Shown here: piece after piece, positions 26,456 through 35,868 of the stretch
Position numbering within the stretch: position 1 is the stretch's first letter
How the letters are laid out: every line of letters starts with the position of its first letter
Assembly: GCF_000429125.1 (NCBI RefSeq)
Contig: NZ_AUBG01000010.1
Coordinates: 149,645 to 213,644 of the forward strand
Reading direction: 5' to 3'
DNA length: 64,000 nt
From: Aequorivita capsosiphonis DSM 23843
GTDB taxonomy: Bacteria; Bacteroidota; Bacteroidia; Flavobacteriales; Flavobacteriaceae
Translations under genes and position numbers: made by a program
Notes under the pieces: model-generated
Database searches by the model: none
Told to the model about the DNA's origin: nothing
What the model saw: only the letters and a program-made list of their open reading frames with translations

Positions 26456-27853
26456 CTATTTCTTCACAATCTTCTTAACCAGTTTTTTCCCTTCGGAAGA
26501 AATGACCGCCAGGTACATTCCTGTAGTTAGATGACTCAGACTTAGTTCCGTTTTTTCGGCTAAGGGCGAAACTTCTAAAACCTTTCTTCCCATAAGATCA
26601 AAAACTTCAATATTTTGAATCTGTCCATTCGCTTCTACAAATATGTTATTCGCTGAAGGGTTCGGATATAACGCTATTTCAGTTTGCTTTAAATCTTCAA
26701 TTCCAAGATTTGTATTAACCCCAAAAATAGTTTGATATGTCTTCGCATCAAATTGTACCGTAATGGTGTAAACTCCATCCATCGAATTGCCATCAATTGG
26801 GAAATTCCACTGTCCCCAAGCTGCTGTATAATCTGGCCAAGTAGAATCAAAATCGTAATCATAAAGAATGCTTCCGTCCGGTTTCTTTACGTTAATATGT
26901 GTTCTGGCATTCGTCTGTAAATCGCGATAAAAAATGCGAAATCTTACGGTTTCACCGGGGTGGAAATTGAGTTCGCGATAGGTGTTTTCAACAATTCCAC
27001 AAGCGTCGTCAAAAGCGTCTGAGTTGTGCGTGGAGAGGGTCAAGATTTCAGGAACAAAATAATCTGGTTGCTCCGCCCACCAGCTTTCAGAATTTAAACT
27101 ATTACACGGTCCTGCATAAGGGTCAATAAGATGGCCATCCGAATCGTGTACTTCAAAATGCACATGCGGAATATCGCTGCTGCCAGAACTTCCAGCCCTG
27201 CCCAAATATTCTCCAGCTTCAACGGTATCTCCCACGCCTTTTGAGGTTATGCTTCCACTTTTGAAATGCCAATACCAAGTTCGCGAGCCATCGGCGTGTT
27301 CCATGATAATTCCATTCCAATTTTGGTTACCATTGTTATCACAGTTTTTGTCAAAGTTTCCGTCCTTTTTTTGTAGAATAATACCTGGAGCGGCAGCCAC
27401 AATCTCCATCACATCCTCCTCCATTTTTTTCCAAGGGTAGGGCCAAACCACATAATCTGTTCCTCGATGATTTCCACCAACGTAATCATAGGTTCTTTCG
27501 CCACAATTGTAATCCAATAAATGTCCATTGGAAGTAGGATCTTGATCTACTTGATTGAACAATGAATAATAGCCATAATCATCATACCCAGCTTTCGGCC
27601 GAAAAGGTAGAATAAATAAAGGATGCGCTGTAGCGCGTTGCTGAAAAAAGGTTGGATTTTTTTCAAGAATCAGGTTTCTATGCGCAGTAATTTCTCGCAT
27701 CACCTCTTGTCTTTGGGTATCGGGAATACATGCTGTTACTTCCAAAGAAATGGGATGAAAGGAAACTGGAGATGGTGGTTTTTTAAAGTCATTGTTTTGG
27801 GCGGTTGCAAAAGCCGTGACGCCCAGTAATATATAAAATAAATGTGTTTTCAT
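26456..27853 (-). CDS. secreted M23 (LytM-type) peptidase with T9SS sorting domain
   Basis: A 465-residue exported metallopeptidase. Signal peptide (about 1-18, ending FATAQ). The M23 core spans about 125-250: HRGTD supplies two zinc ligands and HVHFEVH near 230 supplies the catalytic and third-ligand His. It is the usual peptidoglycan or glycyl-peptide endopeptidase fold. A beta-domain of unknown role (about 270-375) is followed by a T9SS type A tail (ALYPNPS, LTTGMYLAVISSEG, KKIVKK). Secretion through T9SS suggests action outside the cell, for instance on other bacteria or extracellular protein, rather than on its own wall. It is convergent with tsf. Confidence 0.9.
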   Translation of the reverse strand: MKTHLFYILLGVTAFATAQNNDFKKPPSPVSFHPISLEVTACIPDTQRQEVMREITAHRNLILEKNPTFFQQRATAHPLFILPFRPKAGYDDYGYYSLFNQVDQDPTSNGHLLDYNCGERTYDYVGGNHRGTDYVVWPYPWKKMEEDVMEIVAAAPGIILQKKDGNFDKNCDNNGNQNWNGIIMEHADGSRTWYWHFKSGSITSKGVGDTVEAGEYLGRAGSSGSSDIPHVHFEVHDSDGHLIDPYAGPCNSLNSESWWAEQPDYFVPEILTLSTHNSDAFDDACGIVENTYRELNFHPGETVRFRIFYRDLQTNARTHINVKKPDGSILYDYDFDSTWPDYTAAWGQWNFPIDGNSMDGVYTITVQFDAKTYQTIFGVNTNLGIEDLKQTEIALYPNPSANNIFVEANGQIQNIEVFDLMGRKVLEVSPLAEKTELSLSHLTTGMYLAVISSEGKKLVKKIVKK

Positions 27854-28007
27854 AATGCAAAATATTAAGGATTATTAGTTACTTAGTATTGTAACATCGA
27901 AATAGAAGGAGGAATGTCATCAAGAAAAAAATCTTACTAACTTTTGATAAATTTCACTTCCAAAAACTACTTTCATTAATTACTTACACCGCATCAATAT
28001 TTTTCTT

Positions 28008-28015
28008 TATTTTTG
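28008..28015 (+). promoter_or_regulatory. putative -7 element of the pyrH promoter
   Basis: TATTTTTG fits TAnnTTTG and lies 18 bases before the chosen pyrH ATG. Its last bases form the TTG that would be an alternative start at 28013, which argues against that start. Confidence 0.5.
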
Positions 28016-28033
28016 CCCCAGCAAATCCAAATT

Positions 28034-28741
28034 ATGCAATACAAAAGAATTCTTTTAAAACTTTCTGGTGAAGCCTTGATGGGCAATCAACAATATGGAA
28101 TTGATCCTGTTCGCCTTAAGGAATACGCTCAAGAAATTAAACAGATTACCGAAAAAGGAGTAGAAGTAGCCATTGTTATTGGCGGCGGAAATATTTTTAG
28201 AGGTTTGTCTGGAGCTAGTAGCGGCATGGACCGAGTTCAGGGAGATCACATGGGAATGCTCGCAACTGTAATCAATGGCCTAGCCCTACAGAGCGCCTTA
28301 GAAAATGAAGACGTGCCTACCCGCTTGCAAAGCGCTATTAACATCAATGAAGTTGCAGAGCCGTTTATCCGAAGAAAAGCGATACGCCATTTAGAAAAAG
28401 GACGTGTAGTAATTTTTGGAGGTGGCACAGGAAATCCTTATTTTACAACCGATTCCGCAGCCGTTTTACGCGCTATTGAAATCAGTGCCGACGTTATTCT
28501 GAAAGGAACCCGCGTGGACGGAATATACACTAGCGATCCAGAAAAAGATAAACTTGCAACAAAATTCGATTTCATCACTTTTGAAGATGTATTGCAAAAA
28601 GGTTTAAAAGTCATGGACACGACAGCCTTTACTCTAAGTCAAGAAAACGAGTTGCCAATTATTGTTTTTGATATGAACACCAAAGGAAACCTATTAAAAG
28701 TAATTTCTGGAGAAAAGATTGGAACGAAAGTAAATTTGTAA
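28034..28741 (+). CDS. pyrH: UMP kinase
   Basis: Uridylate kinase, 235 residues, phosphorylating UMP to UDP in pyrimidine synthesis; amino-acid kinase fold. [15 protein letters not shown] opens the protein, [11 protein letters not shown] binds phosphate, and [15 protein letters not shown] and the [13 protein letters not shown] region complete the site. The longest frame starts seven codons earlier at a TTG (28013), but the ATG at 28034 gives the standard MQYKRIL start and leaves room for a promoter. frr follows after 139 bases that contain repeats, so the common pyrH-frr pairing is kept. Confidence 0.96.
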   Translation: MQYKRILLKLSGEALMGNQQYGIDPVRLKEYAQEIKQITEKGVEVAIVIGGGNIFRGLSGASSGMDRVQGDHMGMLATVINGLALQSALENEDVPTRLQSAININEVAEPFIRRKAIRHLEKGRVVIFGGGTGNPYFTTDSAAVLRAIEISADVILKGTRVDGIYTSDPEKDKLATKFDFITFEDVLQKGLKVMDTTAFTLSQENELPIIVFDMNTKGNLLKVISGEKIGTKVNL

Positions 28742-28749
28742 CCCACCAG

Positions 28750-28763
28750 CCCCCTAAAGGGGG
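28750..28763. repeat. short C/G palindrome after pyrH
   Basis: CCCCCT (28750-28755) faces AGGGGG (28758-28763) with only two bases between, so the inner pairs cannot all form. It sits 8 bases after the pyrH stop, lacks a T-run, and resembles the dispersed CCCCCT-AAAGGGGG elements I recall from flavobacteria. Confidence 0.5.
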
Positions 28764-28862
28764 AACGTAAGGATAAATAAAATTGAATTTTGAATAATAA
28801 ATTCTTAGTTTTGAAATTATTCAATTTTAAACAATAACTAGTATTAATTTATTCGCCCGGTT

Positions 28863-28880
28863 ATCGAGCGAAGTCGAGAT
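28863..28880. repeat. TCGA-N6-TCGA element abutting the frr start codon
   Basis: ATCGAGCGAAGTCGAGAT ends on the base before the frr ATG, so it occupies the whole ribosome-binding region. It shares the TCGA-N6-TCGA layout with the element at 10712-10731. Confidence 0.6.
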
Positions 28881-29435
28881 ATGGAAGACGAAATAGATTT
28901 TATCATTGAAGGCACAAAAGAAGCCATGGCTAATGCCTTAAAACATCTTGAAAAACAATTGGTTAATATCCGCGCCGGAAAAGCTTCACCATCTATGGTT
29001 GGTGGCGTGATGGTAGATTATTACGGAAGTCCAACGCCGCTGGGGCAAGTTGCCAACGTAAACACTCCAGATGGAATGACCATTTCCATCCAACCTTGGG
29101 AAAAGGGCCTGATCCCAGAAATTGAGCGCGGCATTCATCTTGCAAATCTAGGCTTTAACCCCATGAACAATGGTGAAAGCGTAATCATCAACGTTCCCCC
29201 TTTGACCGAAGAACGAAGAAAAGATCTCGCTAAACAGGCCAAGTCTGCATCTGAAGAGGCAAAAATTGGAGTTCGTAACGATCGTAAAAATGCGAATAAC
29301 GATCTTAAAGATTTAGATATTTCTGAAGACCTTCAAAAAGGGCTGGAAGGAGACATTCAAGAAATGACAGACCAGCACATCAAGAAAATTGATGAAATCT
29401 TTGCGAAAAAAGAAAAGGAAATAATGACAGTTTAA
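28881..29435 (+). CDS. frr: ribosome recycling factor
   Basis: RRF, 184 residues, close to the standard 185; with EF-G it splits post-termination ribosomes. The three-helix domain has LVNIRAGKASPSMV (about 29-42) and the C-terminal KNANNDLKDL; the small domain has VDYYGSPTPLGQVANVNTPD. The start is fixed by the family N-terminus. Its ribosome-binding region is formed entirely by a dispersed inverted-repeat element. A very strong terminator follows. Confidence 0.96.
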   Translation: MEDEIDFIIEGTKEAMANALKHLEKQLVNIRAGKASPSMVGGVMVDYYGSPTPLGQVANVNTPDGMTISIQPWEKGLIPEIERGIHLANLGFNPMNNGESVIINVPPLTEERRKDLAKQAKSASEEAKIGVRNDRKNANNDLKDLDISEDLQKGLEGDIQEMTDQHIKKIDEIFAKKEKEIMTV

Positions 29436-29454
29436 GACTCTTTCCGTTAAACTA

Positions 29455-29495
29455 AATACAATAAAGCGGCACATTTGCCGCTTTATTGTATTTTT
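29455..29495 (+). terminator. strong terminator after frr
   Basis: A 17-bp perfect stem (29455-29471 with 29476-29492) around CATT, ending in a T-run. The central GC-rich part is AAGCGGCA/TGCCGCTT. Confidence 0.95.
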
Positions 29496-29525
29496 AGGAG
29501 CAACAACTATCCGCAAATCAAATAT

Positions 29526-30791
29526 ATGCAAAAACCTTTCTTCCTTTTTTTGCTTCTTCTTGGATTTTCTACTTATGCCCAAGAACCGGCGGTACAGACT
29601 AAAAAGGACACCATTTCTACTATTGAAGAGAAAAAGGAACATCCACTTTCTACAGGGTATTATCCCATAGGTTTTTTTGATGTTGATTTAAAAACCATCA
29701 TTAAATTAAACCAGTATGAAGGATTTAGATTAGGTATTGGAGGTCTTACCAACGATAAACTTTTTGAGAAATATAAATTGGGAGGCTATATAGCCTATGG
29801 ATTTAAGGATCGCGCCCTAAAATACAGTCTTGGCGCAAGTGCACGCGTAAACAAGGAAAAAAAAGCATGGATAAGTCTTTACTATGCAGATGATATCAAG
29901 GAAATAGGAACCTACGATTATCTTACTGACGCGCGCGTTTATTCTATTTTTGAACCTAGATTGATAAACATTATCCAGTTTTATAAATATAAAAAATGGT
30001 ACGCCAATATAGCCAGCGAACTTACTCCGAAAATACTTGCAGAATTTCGAATTGAGCACAGTAAGGTGGAAAACGTGGAGAATTATTATTTTATAAATGA
30101 CGGCATTCCTTATAGGAACTATAAATTAGCAGAAGCGACGCTTTCCTTCAGAATAAGTCCAAAAACAAACTTTTTTACGAATGAAGACGGCACCAAAGAA
30201 TATTTTGACGGTTTCCCAAAGATTAGCGCACAAATAACACAAGGATTTAAAGGGATTGCCGGCAGCGATTTTAACTATACCAAATTTGCATTAAAATTTG
30301 ACTATTACATAAAACGTACCGATCTTTCCTCTACTAATATTTTATTGGATGGGTCTCTGGCATTAGGCGACGTACCTTTAACGCATTTATTTCACGCCTA
30401 TCCAAACCAACCTAACAAGGAAAAACTAACCCAGCGATTTTCAGTTGCAGGTGTCCAAAGTTTTGAAACCATGCACTTTGGAGAATTTTTTTCAGATAGG
30501 TTAATGATGCTTCAGATAAAGCACAGTTTGCGAAGGTTTAAACTAACTGAAAAATGGAAGCCAGAGCTCGTGTTTATTACGCGTCATGCTTGGGGAGATA
30601 TGAGCAATACCAACCGCCACTTCGGAATTCCTTTTAATACCCTGGAACATCTTTACAACGAAAGTGGCCTAGAATTAAACAAGATCCTTTTTGGATTTGG
30701 ACTCAGTGCGGCTTATCGATATGGCTATTATAACTTACCGAGTTTTGAAGAAAACTTATCCTTTAAGTTTACTTTTAATTTAAAAATATAA
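29526..30791 (+). CDS. outer-membrane beta-barrel protein, DUF5686-like C-terminal part
   Basis: A 421-residue exported protein. The start at 29526 gives a clean signal peptide (MQKPFFLFLLLLGFSTYAQ); the longer frame from 29475 would place 17 extra residues before it. The body, from NQYEGFRLGIGGLTND (about 61-76) through LGGYIAYGFKDRALKYSLG to the C-terminus ending in aromatic/hydrophobic alternation, has the pattern of the barrel of DUF5686 proteins. Those are usually near 800 residues, with an N-terminal carboxypeptidase-regulatory-like domain; that part is absent here. It is therefore a short family member or the product of domain loss. No function is established. It follows the frr terminator. 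Confidence 0.7.
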   Translation: MQKPFFLFLLLLGFSTYAQEPAVQTKKDTISTIEEKKEHPLSTGYYPIGFFDVDLKTIIKLNQYEGFRLGIGGLTNDKLFEKYKLGGYIAYGFKDRALKYSLGASARVNKEKKAWISLYYADDIKEIGTYDYLTDARVYSIFEPRLINIIQFYKYKKWYANIASELTPKILAEFRIEHSKVENVENYYFINDGIPYRNYKLAEATLSFRISPKTNFFTNEDGTKEYFDGFPKISAQITQGFKGIAGSDFNYTKFALKFDYYIKRTDLSSTNILLDGSLALGDVPLTHLFHAYPNQPNKEKLTQRFSVAGVQSFETMHFGEFFSDRLMMLQIKHSLRRFKLTEKWKPELVFITRHAWGDMSNTNRHFGIPFNTLEHLYNESGLELNKILFGFGLSAAYRYGYYNLPSFEENLSFKFTFNLKI

Positions 30792-30862
30792 AGTCAAATT
30801 TCTTTCGGAATGCTCCTGCAATACTTCAGTTGTAATATCGAATTATATTGAACAAATTGCTT

Positions 30863-32074
30863 TTATTCCTCTTCGCTATATTCATTATATAGAAAATTGT
30901 TATACGGAAAACGGGTAGTGTGTATTTCCTTTACCTTTTCATATAGCATTTTTCGAAATTCATTAAAGTTCTCTTTGTTCAATGCAGAAATAAAAATGGC
31001 TTCACCATTTACTTTGGCCATCCAGGTTTGTTTCCATTCATCTAAAGTATGGTGGGCCGTTGTTTTTTCAGTTATTAAGTCGTCCTCCTCTATTTCCTCG
31101 GGATTATACGCATCAATTTTATTAAAAACCATCACTGTTGGCTTATCTGCACTACCTATCTCGTCTAAGGTTTTATTAACAGAAGCAATATGATGTTCAA
31201 ATGATGGATGACTAATATCAACCACGTGAAGCAATAAATCTGCCTCCCGTACTTCATCCAGCGTACTTTTAAAAGATTCCACTAATTGCGTGGGTAATTT
31301 TCTAATAAAACCAACGGTATCGGTCAACAGAAAAGGAAGGTTTCCAATAACAACTTTTCGAACCGTTGTATCCAATGTTGCAAAAAGTTTATTTTCAGCA
31401 AATACCTCGCTTTTGCTGATTACATTCATCAAAGTAGATTTACCAACGTTTGTATATCCCACAAGAGCCACGCGAACCAATGATCCGCGATTGCCTCTTT
31501 GCACATCCATCTGACGGTCTATTTTCTTTAATTTCTGTTTCAATAGAGTAATACGGTCACGAACAATTCGTCTATCAGTTTCAATCTCGGTTTCACCAGG
31601 GCCGCGCATTCCAATACCACCGCGCTGACGCTCCAAGTGCGTCCACATTCCTGCTAGTCTTGGCAATAAATATTCATATTGAGCCAGTTCAACTTGCGTA
31701 CGCGCATAACTGGTTTGGGCGCGTTGAGCGAAAATATCAAGAATCAAATTGGTTCTATCTATTATTTTACACTGAAGAATTTTTTCAATATTTTTTTGTT
31801 GTGCGGGAGAAAGTTCGTCATCAAAAATAGCAACGCTTATGTCGTTTTCCTCGACATAATTTTTAACCTCGTCCAACTTTCCAGTTCCAATAAAGGTTTT
31901 TGGATTTGGCACTTCCATCTTTTGGGTGAAGCGTTTCGAGACCTCACCTCCAGCGGTGAAGGCCAAAAATTCGAGTTCATCAAGGTACTCCGTTGATTTT
32001 TCCTCGTCTTGATACTGTGTAATCAGGCCGATTAACACTGTTTTTTCATAAGAAATATCCGTTCTTTCAATCAT
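30863..32074 (-). CDS. hflX: GTPase HflX
   Basis: A ribosome-associated GTPase of 403 residues that splits stalled or heat-damaged 70S ribosomes in other bacteria. The N-terminal HflX domain (about 1-180) contains FDDELSPAQQKNIEK and RTNLILDIFAQRAQT and is followed by a coiled coil with GPGETEIETDRR. The G domain follows: G1 GYTNVGKST near 206, G3 DTVGF, and G4 NKID. A short C-terminal region ends in acidic residues. It is a single gene, divergent from the T9SS type B gene; a TAnnTTTG element on the minus strand lies about 90 bases upstream. Confidence 0.95.
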   Translation of the reverse strand: MIERTDISYEKTVLIGLITQYQDEEKSTEYLDELEFLAFTAGGEVSKRFTQKMEVPNPKTFIGTGKLDEVKNYVEENDISVAIFDDELSPAQQKNIEKILQCKIIDRTNLILDIFAQRAQTSYARTQVELAQYEYLLPRLAGMWTHLERQRGGIGMRGPGETEIETDRRIVRDRITLLKQKLKKIDRQMDVQRGNRGSLVRVALVGYTNVGKSTLMNVISKSEVFAENKLFATLDTTVRKVVIGNLPFLLTDTVGFIRKLPTQLVESFKSTLDEVREADLLLHVVDISHPSFEHHIASVNKTLDEIGSADKPTVMVFNKIDAYNPEEIEEDDLITEKTTAHHTLDEWKQTWMAKVNGEAIFISALNKENFNEFRKMLYEKVKEIHTTRFPYNNFLYNEYSEEE

Positions 32075-32160
32075 ATAATTATGTTAGCGCTAGCGATGTG
32101 GTTTTTACTTTAAATAGCAATAGGGGTATTGCAACCTCCATATAAAATTAACATGGATCA

Positions 32161-32168
32161 CAAATGTA
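32161..32168 (-). promoter_or_regulatory. putative -7 element of the hflX promoter
   Basis: CAAATGTA on the plus strand is TACATTTG on the minus strand, matching TAnnTTTG, 87 bases before the hflX ATG. No TTG at standard spacing. Confidence 0.42.
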
Positions 32169-32486
32169 CGAAAACACTAAGCAAGAGTTTTTTTACTTTA
32201 GAAGCAATTAACATCATTTTATTCATAAATAATAAATTTTTTTTAACTTAGCATCTAAAAACATTGAAATACGCTTAGAAATTAGGATCGATTTTAAGGT
32301 TTATGTGAAAAGTCATCTTGTTGAAATAAAGTATAAAGGATCAAAAAGCTCAGAATCCAAGATTAAGAATTTGATTATCAACAAGGAACAAGTTTGTGAG
32401 GCAGACTTTGGATTCTTGCAACTTTTACGTTAAAAAGATAAATAAGCCTTGACGTCCTTCTTTTATCAGAATTTTTATCTATTTTC

Positions 32487-32507
32487 GTGTTAAATTTAGG
32501 TTAACAC
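32487..32507. promoter_or_regulatory. inverted repeat overlapping a promoter-like box
   Basis: GTGTTAA (32487-32493) and TTAACAC (32501-32507) are exact inverse complements with 7 bases between. The TAAATTTA box lies in the left arm and centre, 35-50 bases before the type B gene ATG. This could be an operator, but no regulator is known. Confidence 0.35.
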
Positions 32508-32541
32508 ACAATAACAGATTTTCACTTCCAAAAAAAACTTT

Positions 32542-34803
32542 ATGAATAAAAAATTACTTCTCTATTTACAAAGTTGTCATTATTTTTTTAAAGCCAACTT
32601 TAGACAGCACGCCTTAGCGCTTTTTAGTTTCTTACTAATATCTTTTTCTGCATTTGCGCAAGGACCTGGATGTCCTAACGTTTTTGCCGGCGACGATGTA
32701 GCGTTGGACTGCGACGAACCATGTACCGACCTTACCGCAAGTTATCTCAATACTGGAGAAACATCGAGTTATGCAGTTTCTTCCATTCCTTATGAACCTC
32801 CATTCCCATTTACGGGCGGAACTCCTGTTTCTGTGGACACAGATGATGTATGGTCTAACGCAATTCAATTACCCTTTGACTTTTGCTTTTTCGGGGAAAC
32901 TTATACGGAAATGGTAATTGGCTCTAACGCAGCAATCTCATTTGATTTGAATGCAAACTCTCCCGGCGGCTATTGTGGTTGGAGTTTTGACGAATCAATT
33001 CCTAACCCGAACTTATTTTCAGCAGCGATCTTTGGACCGTATATGGATGTTGATCCATCGGTATCTGGCTCCGGACAAATTAATTGGACCGTTTTTGGAG
33101 AGGCACCTTGCCGAACCATGGTAGTTAATTTTCCAGGAATCCCATTTTATAGTTCTTCTTGCAACAACCTTGAACTAACGTCACAAGTAGTTATTTATGA
33201 AACTACCAATGTAGTAGAGGTATACGTAGAGGATAGATCTAACGGTTGTACTTGGAACGATGGCAACGCTGTTTTGGGAATCCAAAATGAAGGCGGTAGC
33301 CAAGGATATACTCCTCCAGGAAGAAATACTGGTAATTGGAGTGCTTCCAACGAAGCGTGGCGTTTTACGCCCGATGGCGAATCAAACGTTGAATTCACCT
33401 GGTTAGATTCAAACGGAGAAGTAATTGGCACAGAGCCAACCCTTAATGTTTGCCCAACGGAAGCTTCAACTGTATATACAGCACAAGCAGTTTACACCAA
33501 CTGTAATGGAGATGTGGTTACTGAATCTGATGATGTAACGGTAACCAGAACAGGATCTTTTACACTTAATCTTGGTGGAGATCAGGAATTGTGTGACACA
33601 CCAAGTTATGAAATTACTGCAGAAGTAATAGACGGAAATCCCGCAGATGCTACCTTCCTATGGAGCACAGGGGAAACCACACAAAGTATTACTGTAACCG
33701 ATTCTGGAACTTATACCGTAGATGTTTCTATTGGTACTTGCACCCTTATTGGTTCAGTGGATATCAATTTTAACGAACGTCCGTTGTTTGATTTAGGTGA
33801 TAACATGGAAACTTGCTTTTCTGAGCCAGTTATTCTAGATGCTACCCCATCCAATTACAACCCTACTGACGCTACTTATGAGTGGAGTCTAGATGGCACT
33901 GTACTGGCAGACGAAACAAACCCAACGCTCAATGCAAGTGACTATGGTGTTTACACCGTAACTGTTGATGTGGCAGGTTGTTCGGCTACAGATGAAGTAA
34001 CGATTTCCGAACAAGACCTTCAGGTTTCTTTAGGAGAAGATCTTGAATCTTGCTTTGAAGGATCTGAAACCCTTACCGCCCAAGCAACGGGCTTCAACCC
34101 TAGCGACGCAAATTATACTTGGAAATTAGATGGTGAAACCATTGAAGAAGAAAATAGTTCTACATTAATAATATATGAAATAGGAACTTACACTGTAACG
34201 GCTTCTATTGGAAGCTGTAGCGCAACAGATAGTATAGATGTTACATTTAAAGACGACCTTGAAGTTACTATTGAGGGAGGTGATTTCCAAACCTGTCCAA
34301 AAGAAGAGCACACTTTAAAAGCATCTACACGTGAAAATGGCGCAACCTACCAATGGTATCTTAATGGAGATATATTGACTGGAGAAACAAACAGTACAAT
34401 CGATATTATGTTAGAACCAGGAACCATGGGATCTCAAATCTACTTGGTGGAGATTTCAGCTGGTGGCTGTACCGGATCAGATTCTGTAGAGGTCAGTTTA
34501 TACGATCTTACAAACTGCGTAATTACTCAAGGAATTTCACCAAACAATGATGGCTTTAATGATTCGTTGGAGCTTAGCTGGCTAAACGACAGATCTGGGA
34601 TTGTAAAACTTAAAATCTATAACAGATATGGAACATTGGTTTTTGACCAACGTGATTATAGCAACCAGTGGAATGGCCAGTCTGATAAAGGCAATGAGCT
34701 CCCAACGGGTACCTATTTTTATGTAATTGACCTTAAAAATGTTGATGCTGTTTACGGATCACGAACTACCGGTTGGATTTATCTGAACCGGAAAGCCAAC
34801 TAA
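32542..34803 (+). CDS. T9SS type B (gliding-motility C-terminal domain) surface protein with Ig-like repeats
   Basis: A 753-residue exported protein. The signal peptide is long (cleavage near AFAQ at about 40, with a basic n-region). An N-terminal beta-sandwich (about 45-285) is followed by four Ig/PKD-like units of about 80 residues, each with a C...TLTA/ILDATP strand and a TYTVTV.IG.C strand; the paired Cys suggest disulfides. The last 90 residues, from GISPNNDGFNDSLEL, form the CHU_C/type B T9SS domain, with KIYNRYGTLVF and GTYFYVIDL. Type B cargo needs an SprF-like partner, and such a gene follows, then an OmpA-like gene. The likely role is adhesin or surface fibre. Confidence 0.92.
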   Translation: MNKKLLLYLQSCHYFFKANFRQHALALFSFLLISFSAFAQGPGCPNVFAGDDVALDCDEPCTDLTASYLNTGETSSYAVSSIPYEPPFPFTGGTPVSVDTDDVWSNAIQLPFDFCFFGETYTEMVIGSNAAISFDLNANSPGGYCGWSFDESIPNPNLFSAAIFGPYMDVDPSVSGSGQINWTVFGEAPCRTMVVNFPGIPFYSSSCNNLELTSQVVIYETTNVVEVYVEDRSNGCTWNDGNAVLGIQNEGGSQGYTPPGRNTGNWSASNEAWRFTPDGESNVEFTWLDSNGEVIGTEPTLNVCPTEASTVYTAQAVYTNCNGDVVTESDDVTVTRTGSFTLNLGGDQELCDTPSYEITAEVIDGNPADATFLWSTGETTQSITVTDSGTYTVDVSIGTCTLIGSVDINFNERPLFDLGDNMETCFSEPVILDATPSNYNPTDATYEWSLDGTVLADETNPTLNASDYGVYTVTVDVAGCSATDEVTISEQDLQVSLGEDLESCFEGSETLTAQATGFNPSDANYTWKLDGETIEEENSSTLIIYEIGTYTVTASIGSCSATDSIDVTFKDDLEVTIEGGDFQTCPKEEHTLKASTRENGATYQWYLNGDILTGETNSTIDIMLEPGTMGSQIYLVEISAGGCTGSDSVEVSLYDLTNCVITQGISPNNDGFNDSLELSWLNDRSGIVKLKIYNRYGTLVFDQRDYSNQWNGQSDKGNELPTGTYFYVIDLKNVDAVYGSRTTGWIYLNRKAN

Positions 34804-34926
34804 ACACATTAATTATTTTTAACTACCAAATAGATAAATATGAAATGCCCAATTTCACTTAACCCTATAATCAAAGATGAATTATTTGGGCATTCCATCT
34901 TCCATTTTATAAAATATTTTATACAG

Positions 34927-35844
34927 ATGAAAAAACATATATATAGCATAATAGTATTGATGGCAGTGTTGTTGTTTCAGGACGCACAGGCGCAACAAGA
35001 TCCTCAATATACCCAATACATGTACAACATGAATGTGGTGAATCCTGCTTATGCGGGTTCTAAGGAAAGTCTTTCCTTTACTGCACTTTATAGAGATCAA
35101 TGGTCAGGTTTTGACGGCCATCCTGTTACCTTCGCTTTCTCGGCACATTCGCCAATAAGTGAAAGAGTAGGCCTTGGTGTATCAGCCATAAAAGATGAAC
35201 TTGGCCCAGTTCAAGAAACCAATGTGTATGCAGACTTCTCATACACCATTCCTGTGAATAACAGGGTGAAACTTGCTTTGGGTCTAAAAGCAGGAGCAAC
35301 TTTTCACAAAGTAGGGCTCTCCACTTTAGAACTACAGGATCCAAACGATCCATTCCTGTCTGAAAACATAAACAACACCTACCCCAACGTAGGTGCTGGA
35401 GCTTTTCTCTATGGCGATTCGTTCTATATTGGAGTTTCAGTTCCTAATATGTTGAAATCCGTCCATTTGGATGAAAACGGTATTAAGTATGGCTCAGAAG
35501 TCAATCACTACTTTGCAACAGGAGGGTTCATTTTCGATGTTAATAAAAACTTTAGGCTGAAACCGTCCATAATGGTTAAAGGTGCTACTGGTGCCCCAGT
35601 TTCTTATGACTTAAACCTAAACTCACTATTTTACGACACTTTTGAACTTGGAGTTTCTTACAGAATAGAACAAACTTTTAGTGGATTAATTGGTTTTCAA
35701 CTTACGGAGAATATAAAAATTGGCTACGCTTATGATCATGTATCCGGCGGTTTATCAGCAATATCACGGAGTTCTCACGAAGTGTTTTTCGCGTTTGATC
35801 TTTACTTTAAGCCACGTGTATTACGTTCGCCAAGATTCTTTTAA
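34927..35844 (+). CDS. PorP/SprF family type IX secretion system membrane protein
   Basis: A 305-residue outer-membrane barrel of the PorP/SprF family. The ATG at 34927 gives a proper signal peptide (MKKHIYSIIVLMAVLLFQDAQA), whereas the longer frame from 34840 adds 29 unrelated residues. QDPQYTQYMYNMNVVNPAYAG directly after the signal is the family hallmark, and the C-terminus ends in RSPRFF. In Flavobacterium johnsoniae SprF is needed to export and display SprB, a type B protein; the type B gene just upstream should be this protein's client. The next gene, 24 bases on, is the usual OmpA-like third member. Confidence 0.95.
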   Translation: MKKHIYSIIVLMAVLLFQDAQAQQDPQYTQYMYNMNVVNPAYAGSKESLSFTALYRDQWSGFDGHPVTFAFSAHSPISERVGLGVSAIKDELGPVQETNVYADFSYTIPVNNRVKLALGLKAGATFHKVGLSTLELQDPNDPFLSENINNTYPNVGAGAFLYGDSFYIGVSVPNMLKSVHLDENGIKYGSEVNHYFATGGFIFDVNKNFRLKPSIMVKGATGAPVSYDLNLNSLFYDTFELGVSYRIEQTFSGLIGFQLTENIKIGYAYDHVSGGLSAISRSSHEVFFAFDLYFKPRVLRSPRFF

Positions 35845-35868
35845 CAACAAAAAAAAAATTCATATAAT

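Larger units (their letters stand above)
32075..32541. other. 467-bp spacer between divergent hflX and the T9SS type B gene
   Basis: It should hold promoters for both flanking genes. On the minus strand TACATTTG (32161-32168) fits the -7 consensus for hflX. Towards the plus-strand gene, GTGTTAA and TTAACAC (32487-32507) form an inverted repeat around ATTTAGG-like sequence containing TAAATTTA, one base off TAnnTTTG, so it may combine a promoter and an operator. A plus-strand frame without a start codon crosses about 32245-32433 but has no support as a gene. Confidence 0.55.

Noticed and set aside
28013-28033. Earlier TTG start for pyrH
   Set aside because: It overlaps a TAnnTTTG promoter box and adds seven residues absent from the family's usual start; the ATG at 28034 fits better.
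32245-32433. Plus-strand frame in the hflX upstream spacer ending QLLR
   Set aside because: It has no ATG and only a weak internal GTG; there is no similarity I recognise. It could be a gene remnant, but the evidence is too thin.
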